This document shows positions 23,890 to 37,030 of a stretch of 64,000 nt of DNA, piece after piece (position 1 is the first letter of the stretch; the number at the start of each line of letters is the position of its first letter). Origin of the DNA: Sphagnum compactum (taxonomy: Eukaryota > Bryophyta > Sphagnopsida > Sphagnales). The notes under the pieces are model-generated. The model made no database searches. It was not told where the DNA came from and saw nothing but the letters and a program-made list of their open reading frames with translations. The DNA lies in contig OZ234493.1 in NCBI GenBank assembly GCA_965153455.1, forward strand, positions 22,496,213 through 22,560,212, given 5' to 3'. The position numbers and the translations under genes are program-made.

Positions 23890-24640
23890 ATTTCTTTGCA
23901 TCATATCTTAAGCTCTAAACCCTTGTCATGAAATCTATCCCTACCACAATTTCATATTTTTATCCATGATAACACAATTTAGACCTTAAACCTTCTTCAC
24001 CATACCCTACACCTTTACCTCTTAACCCTTGCATACACATGTCTTTTGCAACCTTATCCTTAACTCCCTACCCATTTTCACCATACATTAAACTTATGCT
24101 TTAAACCTTAAGCCCTTGTCACCATACCCATACTTTAGGCAACCTTTGTCCTTATCTATAACTCCATACTTTAATCCTTAAAACTTGTTCATCATATCTT
24201 AACCTAAGCTTTCAACCTTGTCACAATATCCATTCCCTTGACAACTTTATTTTTTATTCCAACTCCATGCCCTAGTCTTTTAAACATGTTCATCATACCT
24301 TAAACCTAACCCTTTAACCTCTATCACAATACCCATACCTTATACAACCTTACTTTTCATTCTAATTCCATACTCGAGACTAATTTCCTTTTCCACCATA
24401 TCTTAAGTTTGAAACCCTATCATCATACCCCTATTATAGAGAACCTTTTCCATTATTTTTAGCTCCATACTTCAATCCATGAACTCACAAACTTAAATCA
24501 TAAAATCATATTTTGCAATGTTTAAAGTTCAAACCTTAAATCCTTTGTTAGCAACTCCATATTTTAGACCTTAGAATTTTTTCCATCATCCTTTGCATCT
24601 AAAATTGTAAACCTTTGTCACCAATCCCCTAGGGGCAGTT
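23890..24640. repeat. Degenerate tandem array, unit roughly 100-120 bp
   Basis: The pattern CTTAAACC-CTTGTCACCATACC-cATACCTTA-CAACCTT-TaACTCCATACtttAaTCC recurs about six times with many substitutions. Examples are near 24085, 24190, 24295 and 24405. The units contain CCCTAA/ACCTTAA motifs that recall telomere-like sequence, but the array is too decayed to assign. Confidence 0.6.
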
Positions 24641-27398
24641 GCACATTAAAGGGCAATTTAAGCACATGTAGATTTTTAAAAAGCCCAAAAAACTTATTTA
24701 CATTTATAATTTGAATTATAAAAGCAAAAATATGACAAGGTGTCATTGGAATTTTTTTGAAAACCCTAACTTATATAGATTATTATATTTGAAAGATGAA
24801 CATCTAAATTAATAATTCCAATGAATCAATAACTAAGTAGAAAATTTTCATTATTTAATTTATGTCTTAGTGTGTAAGTGTTCAACATCCTTCCAAAAGG
24901 TCTTCCTTTGTATCATTGTCATCACTGTATATTACATGCCAAAAAATCAACTAAAATGAGCATGACATTAAAACATACTCTATCCAATCTTTCAATTAAA
25001 GTTATAGATTCATGAAATGAGTCCCTTCCAACTATTTCAATCATATTCCAATTCATATTGTATCAAGTTTACCTTTAACCTTTAGAAATTGCCACCAAAA
25101 GGTGGATTGTTTGATGTGCAAAAGCCCTTCGATCCTTTTCACCAATATCTTGAGTTTAAATTTATGTCAAAACAAAAAATTTAGATGAATAAATACATGG
25201 ACATTACTTTTGATAAGTGCAAAATCACAACAGAAAAAACATATTGTAAATGATTTAATTTTGCTAAGTTCATCTATCTTGAAATGGCATGTCATTGAAA
25301 ATTCCCCATTTAAATTAACTTCAAACACTATTTACTAGTCGAATAAACTTATCTTATGACAATGATAAGGAATAGTGTTCATAATTGAAACAAAATAAAA
25401 TCATTGATGTTTTGAAATTAATTATTCAAATTGCTTATGGACCATTGACATGCCCATTTAGTGGATGTATATATAATTACAATTTTTATTAGGGTTCCAT
25501 TTAAACAAAAGGAGCTATTAAATTCATCCTTCCAAAAGTCAACATTGATCTGACTTTTAAGTACACACTTTTTATTTGAGAGAAAACCATACTAATTAAA
25601 TTACTTGGAATAAATAAGAACATTTACACATATGATTCACAATGGATTTGTTAGAACAACAAGGATTTTTTTAGTTGGTTTTCATTATGCTTTTGCCATT
25701 TTTTTTCTTGCTTTATCTAATCTCAAATTTGTGTACTTGATTTTTTTCACTAAGTTGGCTAGTATATTATAACAAAATCATGGATAAATAAAAAACATAT
25801 GTGAATAATTTAGTGGGGGTGGCATGATGGGAACATAATCTTTGGTTTCTTTCATTTTCAAACAATTTGAAAACCAAACTCTGAAATCAAACCTTGGAGT
25901 AGAATATAAGGAAAAATAGATAGATAGTTTTCAACCTCACTTTTGTCAAGACCATGATAAGGAATTCCAACTAAATAAATGTTAATCTTGTGCTTAGAGT
26001 GCATTTAAAAATACATAACTTGATTGCACAAAAGGAGACATGTCACAAATTGAATAGGGCAAGGTTTTTTGTGCAAGAGTTAAACATGTGGTCACCGAAC
26101 AAGATTGTGCACCCATTGCAATGGTTCACATGTTGCCATGGAATTGTCATGTGTATATTGTATCTATGCCATTTATGCCAATGACTCTATTGTAAATTAC
26201 ATTTTTCCCATCACATGCACTTGGTGGCTTGCTCTTACTTCATGGGATGTAGATAAATTGTGTTAATTCATGCATACTTAGAACGATCTCATTTGATCAT
26301 GCCATTTTGTTTTTATGTCACTTGATTTTGAAGTTTTCATCACCCCACACCCATAGTATCCATGAAACCTTTATTTTCCTAAACATTCTTCATTCATGTC
26401 AAACTATTCGTAAAGCATCTTTGACACAATTTTTTAACATTTCTCACAAAAATTCATGATTTTTTACACTTGAACAACACATTTTTGATAATGTGATTTT
26501 CCATTCAAATTTTGTGATTTCTTAATTAATATATTTTGCAATGCTTTGGGTGTTGCATAACTTCTTCTTTTCATTGGCCCACCAAGGTTTCAAGAGTTTT
26601 TTATACTAATTTTGAAAAAGTCATAGATAGAATGTAATAAAAAAAAGTTCAAGTCCACCAATTACTAATGATTGCTTCACTTTGCATTATGTAACTTTCT
26701 ATTTTCAAAACCCTAATTTTCTAGATGAATGAAAGTGTTGGATCTTGATTGCAAATTATCAAATGAACACAAAAAGTCATATTGTCTTTTCAATATTGAT
26801 TTTAAATGGATGAAAATTATTGATAAATAAAATTGATCACAAACATAAGGTTGTCCATAAAAGGATGAAACGAGATGAGATCAATGAAACTAATGTGACG
26901 AATGACACTTTCAATGCAAAATGGCTTGTATTACACAAGGATGGAATGATAATCATGGATGAAATTGGGGGATTGAAACACAAAAGTGAAAACTTGGATG
27001 CAAATGGAATGAATGAAAGGATTTGCATCTAATGGGTATTACTATTGAAATGAAGATCTCAACAACCACATATATTTATGTTATAACATAATTCCAAACT
27101 TTAAGGTTCTTGTGTGGAGCTATGGCACATATTTCGATAAAAAAAATTGTTCCTCCCGATAATGATTTTGAATTTAGGGTTTTTTTTCTCCTCTTTTTCT
27201 ATTTTTACTAAACATTTGTAAACTTGATTTAATAACTAGAGTTTTGGTAAAGAGTAGTGTTGGGTGGGTATTAAAAATTGCACCAAATTGTTGTTGATTA
27301 TCAAAGTGATCCTCAAATTTCATTTATAACTTTGATTTTCAAAAAATCAAAATAACCTAGTTTAATATATAGATAACCGTGGACTAGGTAGTTGATGA

Positions 27399-27464
27399 GA
27401 GGCCACTAGTTATCATAAATAGTTGAAACATGCATCAAGGCTAGTTCTAATAACTAGTGGCCTC
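27399..27464. repeat. Hairpin: perfect 15-bp inverted repeat
   Basis: 27399-27413 (GAGGCCACTAGTTAT) is the exact reverse complement of 27450-27464, with a 36-nt loop. No function or element family is recognised. Confidence 0.75.
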
Positions 27465-27939
27465 AAGTTGGCTATTAGACACAATTGATTGATTTTTAAG
27501 GGTTTAGGGTTTATCTTGTTGTGAGAATCAACACAACCTTCCATATTAAGTTGATCAAACAACTTATTGAAATCACTAATTCATTATTTAATAATGTGTG
27601 TTTTTTAAATTTGCACCTATATGTTGTCGTATTTGTCATCAATGAAATATGTGAAATGGATGTATGATGAATGCTATTTTCATCCATGAAGAGAATAGTT
27701 ATGATTTTTCATCCAAAAAATGTGATTATGGAAAAGTAAATCCAATTAGAGTTGATTGTGATACTTACTTAGAGTTTGCAAGTCGTAGTTCGCTAATAAG
27801 AAAATGAAAGTTGCATGTCATTGTTCATAAATTGTGATTTGATAGGGAAGTAGGTCATAGAGAGTCCCAAAAATTCCAAAAACAAAGGCATCCTATTTTC
27901 CTAATTATCAAACCCTAATTACCTTTTTTCAATGGGAAC

Positions 27940-28300
27940 CTAAAAGAGCCCAAAGCTGGGTGAAAAGACCCCTCAAAACCCTAACCCTAACTTCCTTCTT
28001 GCATTGGGAACATAAAATAGCCCAAAGCTGGGTGAAAGACCCCTCAAACCCTAGCCCTAGTTTCCTTCTTGCACTGGGAACATAGAAAAATGCCCAAAGG
28101 TGGGTGAAAAAACCCCTCAAACCCTAACCCTAATTTCCTTCTTGCACTTGGAACGTAAAAAAAAGCCCAAAGGTGGATGAAAAGGCCCCTCAAACCCTAA
28201 CCCTAATTTCCTTCTTGTACTGGGATCATTAAAAAAAAAGCCCAAAGGTGGGTGAAAAGACCCCTCAAACCCTAACCCTAATTTTCCTTCTTGTACCTTT
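27940..28300 (+). repeat. 72-bp minisatellite with teloboxes upstream of HGH1
   Basis: Five units begin with CCCAAAG near 27949, 28021, 28093, 28165 and 28241, at spacings of 72, 72, 72 and 76 bp. Each unit contains CCCCTCAAACCCTAACCCTAA, a double telobox, followed by TTTCCTTCTTGCACTGGGA. The array ends about 240 bp before the HGH1 start codon. Teloboxes are established promoter elements of plant translation-related genes, so the array may act as promoter or leader DNA; this is inference. Confidence 0.85.
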
Positions 28301-28535
28301 CCTCAGAATTACGAGTTCTCGCTGTGTGACGCTTGCTCGACGAGCACGAGAAGATTGCACAAAGAGATCATTACATTGGGAAGGTGTGCGCGGATCGAGT
28401 AAGGGGAAAACGATGCAAATTACATCAGTCTGAAAGAGTGTGTGAGAATCTTTGTTTCCATCAAAAAATCAATCAGCTCCATTCAAATACGCAAATAGAA
28501 TTCTGTTTTTTTGCAATTTCCGATCTCACACTTGC

Positions 28536-31253
28536 ATGGCTTCAAATTCGGATTTGGAGGACCTTGTGAACTTCTTGAAATCTCCTTCTCCTCAGGTACG
28601 TGTGTATGTGTGTTGTGATGCTTCTTCTGGACTCTCCTTTTGCCCCTCCTCTTGGTCCTACAATTCCCTTCGATAGCTAAAGAACTCCATGATGGGATTG
28701 ACCCTTTCTTTGGAATTGGAGAGGGAATTGTAGTCAAATTTACAGGATTTTTGAGTCCATTTGCATTAGGTTATGAAATGCTGCTGCACGTGAATCCCTC
28801 TGAAGTGTGATAGATATCCTATGGTTTTCTGTGCTTTCAGATATGGTTAGTTTTCCTAATTACCTTGTGGATTAGGCAGGAAAGTGGGCAGGACATGTGG
28901 TCCATGTGTATATGCATTACAGTAGTCTCTCCAACTACACTGCAAGCTCTTGGGTTTTTTTCTTGTGAATAATTGTTTTTAAAAAAAATCTTTGTGGGAA
29001 CAGCTGAGGAAGGCAGCTGTGGACATAGTGCAAGGGCTTACAGGAAGCCAAGATGGTATTCACAATCTTTCACCTCGAGCGCATGATTTTTTCCCTCCAC
29101 TACTCCAGCTTCTGGGAGATAAACAGGCAATCGTTTCTTTCTCACCTTCTGAACTTCCTAGTCTTAAAACCTGGGTATACCCGTGGCACATCCCTTTTGT
29201 GCTTGCTTAATAACAGAACGATTCAAACTTGCTCATGCACATTGGATTTCTTCTACAAAATTCAGATTGCATCTTTCTTAGAACCTTGACTTTTACCAAT
29301 GCAGGAAATTGCTCAATTAGCGGCAGAGGCACTGGTGAACCTGTCTTCAGATTGGAAACTTTCGCAGGGTTTAGTAGCAGCTGGTGCAGTAGAGAAGGTG
29401 ATGGGATTTTTAGGGAAGCCTGGGTATGGCTGTAACAAACTCTTGGTTATGCTGCTTGTCAACATCACTCAACTGGAATCTGGGGCAGAACACCTTCTTC
29501 AGGTATGCAGTCCTCCCTGCACAAGATTGACGGTTTAGGGATTTTGGTACTGGTAGACAAGGAACATGTAGATGCATTGCAGGTTTTCTGTATGGATGTT
29601 TTCTCTGCATTTTAGTTCAATCTGTTTCAGAGTTCAGAGACTAAGCGGAATGTGCTTGTGAAGCTGAAACCGAAAAAAAAGAATTGTTTGCAAGGAGCTT
29701 TTATTGTTTATGACTTTGGAGTGCTCTGGGAGGCAGGAAGGTGATGAGAAGGTGACAGGTTTGCATGTGTCTCGGCTTGTGCGGTTCTTTGTGAGGTCTT
29801 CAGGCTCTAATGAAGGTGGGTCTTTTCTGCTACACTTGGATCACATAAGATTTGTGAGGGAAGGTTCATTCTTGTCACATGCCAGACTCTCTGCTGGGCT
29901 TATCTCATCAACTGTGTTTGGGGTCTAAACCAACCTTTAGTGGACATTCTTTTGCAGTAGTGCTGATACTGGGCTGTGACTGCAGGAGTAGATGAGTATG
30001 AGCATGTGGGAGCAATTCTGGTGAATATTACAAGACTGGAGACAGGGCGGAAGCTCCTTTTGAATGCAAGTAAAGGCCTATTTCGGCAAATACTTCCACA
30101 AATTGACTCCAGAAGTGTTGTGCGCCGGCAGGGGGTCAGTTAACCTAACTTTCAACTGACAGGGTAAAGAGTTCATGATTCGAACCTAAAGAAATTGAGG
30201 CATACGTCTATTGCAGAGTAAATTTGCTCTATCGAGCTTGCATAGTTCTATGTGGAATGGCATGTTGTTTTGTCTGAAGCTCAACAGTGTTCACATTCAT
30301 ACTGTTGCAGGTGGCAGGGGCTGTACGTAATTGCTGCTTTGAAGCAGAAACAGAATTGCCAAGCCTCCTTTTAGCTTCCCAGTTTCTTTGGCCGGCATTG
30401 CTTTTGCCACTTGCAGGAAAACGGGTATGGTAATGCCCTTGTTCACTTTGGGTCTATCTACTCTCCTGATGCCCTCATCTTGCTTCTTTATCATTTGAGA
30501 TTTCTGGGCAAAGATTGATGCATTATATTGTTTGAGAGGGATTGCAGGCGTACAACAAAGAGGATACCTCAAAAATGCCCCTAGAGCTTGCCACTCCCTT
30601 ATCATATGAAAGAGAACCAGAGATGGACCCCAAAGTGCGTGTTGAAGCAGCTGAGGCTATTTATTTGATTGCACTGCAGGTATATTTTCTGGTCAGATTT
30701 CTATGGCATACCTATTGCTTGCTTTGTGTGAAGGTTTTCCAGGAGAAATCACATTGGAACAGGCTGCTTTCAGATAGGTTTATGATGGGTTTCAGCTTGT
30801 TGAAAGCCACATCATCCTCTGCATAGTTCTAGATTCTCTTGATTGCTGAATCTGTGGGGAGGATTCCAGGAGGGAGGACGAAGGGCCCTCTGGGCAGTAA
30901 ATGGACCACGGATTCTTCAGGTGGGTTATGAAGATGAAGAAGATCCCAAAGTGATGGAAGCATATGAACGTGTAGGCGCCCTGGTAATCTCCTGTAGCCA
31001 CTTGTCACAGTCTTTTCTGTACTCTGGCAGTTTGATTGCGGAGCTGTGTTTGTTGTCTGGGTATTTGCAGCTTTTCCTTTTACCTGCATGCTTATAGGAA
31101 TTTTTTGGGACAACTTTGTTTTTGGAAGCAATGGCTTTACATTTAGTTAGTTTGCAGGCTGTGTATCTGATGCAAGTCTGTGATCTTTGTCAACAGCTTG
31201 TTGAGGGATCTGGAGTACAAGGAGCTGAAACACAAGTATCACCAGAGCCTTAG
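28536..31253 (+). CDS. HGH1: HGH1 homologue (armadillo-like co-chaperone), 9 exons
   Basis: Inferred exons are 28536-28595, 29004-29126, 29305-29502, 29737-29815, 29986-30134, 30311-30424, 30548-30679, 30870-30983 and 31197-31253: 1026 coding bases, 341 residues, close to the Arabidopsis homologue. Recognisable blocks in order are MASNSDLEDLVNFLKSPSPQ, AAEALVNLSSDWKL, LLVMLLVNITQLESG, GLHVSRLVRFF, VGAILVNITRLETGRKLLL, RNCCFEAE, FLWPALLLPLAG, YEREPEMDPKVRVEAAEAI, and finally WAVNGPRILQVGYEDEEDP. These are DUF383/DUF384 features of the HGH1 family. In yeast and human, HGH1 helps eEF2 fold together with the TRiC/CCT chaperonin in the cytosol. All introns are phase 0 except intron 4 (phase 1). 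Intron 2 appears to use a GC donor (CAG|GCAATC at 29127) and the others use GT. The promoter side carries a telobox minisatellite. Confidence 0.93.
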
Positions 31254-34200
31254 TAGAGTTGGAGACTTTCAAGTGTGCAGTTTTCATACTCTGAGTTTTT
31301 CTTGTTGAAGGCCAAAAGTAGGTTAGCTCAATTGTAAGAAATGAGTCATTTTATATGTGGCTCCTCCCTCCATCGTCTCCACTCTTGTTGTCAGCACCTA
31401 TGAAGCTAGATTCACTGCTATGGTGAATTCTCAATTTTGGGATTTATGCATGTGCAACATCTGAACTTACATGCTGAAGAGAAGACAGTTGAGCACGCTC
31501 TCCAGCCCCATCCCTGCATTCAGGTCGAGAACATGGTTCATGCATTCCCAAAAGGTGGGCCCACCTTGCATCACCCCAGGCACCACTCCAAGTACATTCA
31601 TCCAATGGGTTCATGCTTGCTGAAGTTGAAACAAACAATTTGTAAGCTTCCACCTAACAACACTAATCCCTTCTTCTGTTTTGTCACTAATGCCAACAGT
31701 GTTTTGGCTGGCTCTAATACTCAAAAATTGTGGTCTGCAGCTCTGATACTCACATTTCCAAGGGCTGCTATGTTGATCACTGCAACCCTTCCACCTATTG
31801 AACGGTAACCAAAAATGTTCTAACCTTGGGATGCTTTCCTTTCTTTGTGCTGTGCACACAACTAGCAGTCTGTTGAATGTCATTGTGACATGAACCTTCT
31901 TCAAAAGAGCCCATGTTCCACTGCCTTTATCACATGTCATAAATCCTCATGTCATCTCTGACATTTCTGGCTAGTTCCGATTATGCCTATCACTTTCAGC
32001 AAGGATTTTTGCATGTGAATAACCCATGTTGAGGGTATGTGTTCTACCCTGATATATCCAGTGGTGATATATGTCCAGTTATAAAGTACATATATTGTTG
32101 GAATCGGCCATTTTCAGTACTGTAATCTACTTATTTACCCACAGTTATTTGTTGTAACGGGCTTCCAACGGATGTTGTGCTGATGGCTATTAGTTCACTC
32201 TGGCTGTGGAGGGATTTGCTTCAATGTGAGTTAATCCCTTTTTTGGAACTTGGTATTGGTGAAGTTTTCTTAACAAAAGCAGTCAAATTTACACTAATTT
32301 TCTTTTTCCAAAAAATTCCAAAGTTTCTAATTAATAACATGACCAATACAAAGTTGCAACATGTGAAACAGAAGCATACCGCGACATGTCCATAATTTCA
32401 GCTCCCCATGTCCCCATGTTCCATCCTTTGTGATTACCCTTTCGGGCTACCCTTTGAGGCTCTCCAGAAAATATGAAGATTGTTATCATTTTGGCTAGAC
32501 AACAACTTTTTATGGCACTTGTTTTCGTATTCTTACACATTGTTCCACTGCACATTCCATTGAAGACAATTGTTCAAAATTTTGTTGTGGAAATGATTTT
32601 CATGTTAAAAGAATTGGTTCAAAGAACTTCATAAACACTTTCAACAAACCTTTTGGAATTTAGTGAAGGGAACATATGCGAACAAGAACTAATGATTGTA
32701 TTTTGAAACATGAACTTTGCAAACATTGATATGAACAAATTATCTATTTCTTTATTGGATGTATGGTTGTGAAATCTAAGATTTTGGGTAGGAACTACTT
32801 TTGGGCTTTATTTGGAAAAAACATTTGGGCCACTGAAAATTGAAAATGCAATCAAAGGAGTTCAAAAAGGCATAAAATAGTAGCATGAAAATTATTATAA
32901 TCACGACAAGTTGTGTTACATGACTCATATGAATGTTAGGATACTCAAATTCAAAAAAATTATTTAATCGAATTTTAAGTTTTGATTTTAATTCAAAACC
33001 TTCACAAGTGACCAATATATGCGATTCATTTCATTCAATTGTTAAATGGCTCAAGGATGTCCACAAAATTTGTCACTAGATTTCTCAATACATATCAAGT
33101 CCAAATATCATAGTAAAGAGTTGTCATCCAATTAATTTGAACTTTTGCTTATTTGCCATAATCTATGTATGAAGGAAGGTAGTTTGTTTGTTTTGTTTTG
33201 TACCGATGAGATCCACCGAACCACAATGCTTCAGATCGCGTTCTTGGTCTCTTTGAAAAGCTCTTGAGGACAAGGGGTGCATGGGCTTGGTTTCATGACG
33301 GTTTGGACTTGCAGTGTAGAAGTTCTTGAATATTGAATGATTTTTTCACTGAAAATTAAATGAAATCGTAGCTGAAAATTTCAAAGGAATTGGAATGTGC
33401 TTTTGGTGTTGTTGGAAAGATCTGATGAGCAGGATTTAATGGAATTTATTTGGTAAGATTTGGATTCAGAATGTGGGAGATATTATATTGATTTTTAGGT
33501 GATTTCTGCCACTGAAAATTCAAATAAATTTTGAAAAAATCAGGTTTTGGAAGGAAAAATCAGTTGAGGACATGGTAACACTTGGGGCAACGACACAGGC
33601 CACACTAGTATATGTTTCAAAAGAGATCAACTTATTTGTCACCTAATCATCCAAGTTACCTTTTGGGTTTAGGGAACAATAACTTATGTTTGGATGTGCG
33701 GCATTTAGTGATAGAAACATAAATTTTCAGCATGGAGAGAAGTTGAGAAATTTGGCATTCCAAACTCCGAACATAATTCCAATAACATGTTACACATTAA
33801 AATTTGAAGTACGTGAACCTACTTAGTGTTTAAGGAGTATTGTTGTGTGTCTATGAGCTTACCCTTAGGCAAGGATGGTTGAATTTAAATTCAACTTTGT
33901 AGTGAGTGTGTTGTACTATGTTTTTTCATATAGAGATCATGGATGTTTCTAGTTTTTAGTCCTCCATGGGGATTGCATGTGAAAAAAGGAAGGACATGAA
34001 AGCTTCTCTATAGGGATATTGTGTTGGAAACCATTATAGAAAATAGTAGCTTCAAGGTACTTTAATTTTTTGTGGAGTTTGTAACAAGTTGCATGTAGCA
34101 AATGACTCCCAAATGTCGAGCTGGTGTCAGAGGTTAGGCTATGATGTACTGAAATGTTTGTAATTATTCATTTAATATTCAAGTTCTTGGTATTTCCATT

Positions 34201-34554
34201 ACATCTTCTCTTCATCTTTCATTTGGAAAAGGTTTTCTATAATGATAATGCATCTTATGATTGTCATTTTACGATTTGTTTCAATATACAACATAACTTG
34301 GATTTGGATCAAAAGAAAATGGCTTTCTCATTTTGAATGTGACAATCCATTAGAAAATATTTTCTAGAGTAGTTTGGGTCTTGTGTATAGCTCTCAAAAC
34401 AAAGAGATTACAACATCTACATTTCTCTATAGATTCATTTTGTCAACACTATTATTCACATTCACTAAAGAATATCTTTCATCACATGGATGACATGGTG
34501 TTACTCCTTGTCTAGCTTTCAATGAACCCCAAAAAATCATCTTTAGTAATCTAA
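31254..34554. other. HGH1 3' UTR and AT-rich spacer, no gene seen
   Basis: The first several hundred bases may be 3' UTR. A 123-codon open stretch at 31437-31808 has no ATG at its start and no family similarity. The remainder is AT-rich with scattered short frames. No structured repeat was noticed. Confidence 0.5.
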
Positions 34555-34756
34555 TGGTGTGTTCAAACTCTAGTGTCGAATCCCCTCACACCATGCTAGT
34601 CATTTAGGACTTAAAAACAAACTTACCATGAAAATTTTATGTTAAGTTAGCATTCACTTAACATTAAGCAATTACCCATTTAACATTGGGTGCCACCTAG
34701 GATGCCACCTAGATTTTTTATTTAACACTAACTTAACATCAAGTGTGAATGCACCA
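34555..34756. mobile_element. Tourist-like MITE (PIF/Harbinger type), 202 bp
   Basis: The left end begins TGGTGTGTTCAAACT and the right end, reversed, TGGTGCATTCACACT, giving a near-matching terminal inverted repeat. The trinucleotide TAA flanks both sides (34552-34554 and 34757-34759), matching the TAA/TTA target preference of PIF/Harbinger MITEs. The interior has repeated TTAACATT/ACTTAAC motifs and no coding capacity. Confidence 0.8.
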
Positions 34757-34759
34757 TAA

Positions 34760-36120
34760 GATTGGATGGGATTAAAATAAAGAATCTACCCATGCTGATT
34801 ATCCGTTAGAAAGTTATAAGCCGTATTAGTGGGGTCTCAATTTATAGGGAAGGTGCCACCAAGGGCCACAAAGATTGGGATTCACATAGGGAGGCATCAC
34901 ATGGGGATGAAAGGATGGGCAACCATGTAATGAATGGTGGTCGGGTGGGTGTTTGATGTGGTGGAAAGGAAGTTGACAGTGAACCCAAGTCAGTGACAAA
35001 ATTGTTGGTGAAACATGTGAGAAATAAAGGCATTGTAGGGACGGGGCCAAAACAAGGTGGGTGGAGAAGAAGGGGGCTATGTTGGGAGTGTGTAGATGTT
35101 CCATTTCGTGTTTTGTGGTTCTCTCTTTTCAAGAGAACCTCCGATCCTCACTTTAAATCTATTTGGAAGTTCTTGGGTGGTGTAGTTTGAGCCCAGTTCT
35201 TCAAATTCTCAAACTTTTCAATTTTGATTTTGGGACACTTTTTTTTAGGTTCAATAGTCTTCGAGCATAGGAAAAAATCAAGTCTGAATCCATGTACATA
35301 GTACACACTCTTCAATGCTAAAGATTGTATAGGCGCAAAGGTTTACAATAAATTAAAAAAGTTGGGTCTATAAAGTTCAATTTACTTGTCAAAATTAAAA
35401 AATAAATCAACTTCCCTACCTAAAGAACTTGACCTTTTGATCCAAAAGATTTTTTTTTTGGCTAGTTTCAATTTTGAATCTATAAAAATTATTAATTTAT
35501 ATAAAAAAAACTACTAGTTCCACAATTTGATTCTTGTGCTAGTTCTAACAAAAGACTTGCCAACTCGAGTTCAAGTAAAAACAAATCTAAACCTAAACCC
35601 TGGATTTAACACTACAAACTGGATACCCTCACAATAGTAGTCCAAACTCATTTCAAAGGTTGGCTTTGTATGTAGATTTGTCCACAAAATGAACAACATC
35701 TTGGGTTGTTCTTCGACACGTGTAACAAATCATCCCAATTCCAAACTATATTAATTGAGTCAAGTTTACAATTGATCAACCCATCCATCCATTAAAAAAC
35801 AATTTCCCAGCCCAAGTTCCAACACAGATTTATAGAAGCCTTAATTATCTTTCATGATTAGGGTTCATTAGATTTGGACATTTTTGTGAAAGTTATGTTT
35901 CCTAGTTGGGTTATTCTGTCTTTCTTTCTTCATTCTTGATTAATGAACAATGTGTGACTTCACATCAAAATTCAAGCCTCATCCTCACACATTTTTCCTT
36001 TGCTTCCGAAGCTCAAAGAGCATTTGTAGTAGCCCTTTGAACGTCATAACAATTCAGTAAAAAGGAATGGGGTTCACAAAGGGTAAAATTAAGGAGGAGA
36101 GTACACGTATTCTTAAGAGT
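34760..36120. other. Spacer without recognised gene
   Basis: 34820-35190 is less AT-rich and open in more than one frame on both strands, but none of the translations resembles a known family. 35190-36120 is AT-rich and unstructured. Confidence 0.45.
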
Positions 36121-36459
36121 GGGATCTTACACGGTAGAAATAATAAGCATAATTTCCCTCTCACTTTTGAGGAGCAGGCATAATATCCCTCCCCTTTTGT
36201 AGGAGATATTCATGGACATAAGGTACCCTTCAAACCACACTATAAATTTTCTCAGAGTGCTTTTACCCACCATGAAATGAATTGCAGAAGTTAAAAACTG
36301 CTTTCCTGCAGTTGAGAGAAGAGTACCTACCTGAAAACTTTAAACATAGAGAACAGTCATATTAAGTATTTTCCAATAGAGTTCTGTTCTGCACACTGAG
36401 AGAAAGGAGGAAAGGGAGGAAACAGAATATAATGATATAAATTTTGCATTGATGCATCA

Positions 36460-37030
36460 TCTACCAGACCGAATGAAAAACACCAAATTAAGAGAGATAC
36501 CAGACAAGGGAATTAATGCTAATTTTTTCATTGATGCAATTTTTTAGCAGACCCAATGAAAACAACCAAATTAAGAGAGATACCAGACAAGGGATTTAAT
36601 GATAATTTTTTTCATTGATGCATTTTTTTAGCAGACCCAATGAAAAACACCAAATTAAGAGAGATACCAGACAAGGTAATTAATGATTTTTTTTTTTCAT
36701 TGATGCAATTTTTTAGCAGACCCAATGACAAACACCAAATTAAGAGAGATACCAGACAAGGGAATTAATGCTAATTTTTTTCATTGATGCATTTTTTTAG
36801 CAGATCCAATGAAAAACACCAAATTAAGAGAGATACCAGACAAGGGAATTAATGCTAATTTTTTTCATTGATGCAAATTTTTTAGCAGACCCAATGAAAA
36901 ACACCAAATTAAGAGAGAGCTAGATAGGTACCAGACAAGGGATGTAATGATAACTTTTTTTTTTTTTCATTGATTCATGTTTTTTAGCCCAGACCCAATG
37001 AAAACAACAAATTAAGAGAGACCAGACCCC
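36460..37030. repeat. 84-bp minisatellite, about seven units
   Basis: The core CCAATGAAAAACACCAAATT, followed by AAGAGAGATACCAGACAAGG and a T-rich CATTGATGCA segment, recurs near 36471, 36553, 36637, 36722, 36806, 36891 and 36995. Most spacings are 82-85 bp; the last is longer. Units are well conserved, so the expansion is fairly recent. Confidence 0.9.

Larger units (their letters stand above)
22985..28535. other. AT-rich intergenic DNA with degenerate repeats
   Basis: The first ~300 bases are the probable 3' UTR of the glycosyltransferase. A (TATC)/(TA) microsatellite lies at 23822-23860 and a diverged satellite at 23890-24640. 24640-27370 shows nothing structured. A 15-bp inverted repeat is at 27399-27464 and the telobox minisatellite at 27940-28300. 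The last ~235 bases are the HGH1 leader. No gene is supported. Confidence 0.5.

Noticed and set aside
31437-31808. 123-codon plus-strand frame after HGH1
   Set aside because: No ATG at the start, no family similarity, and it lies in probable 3' UTR or spacer.
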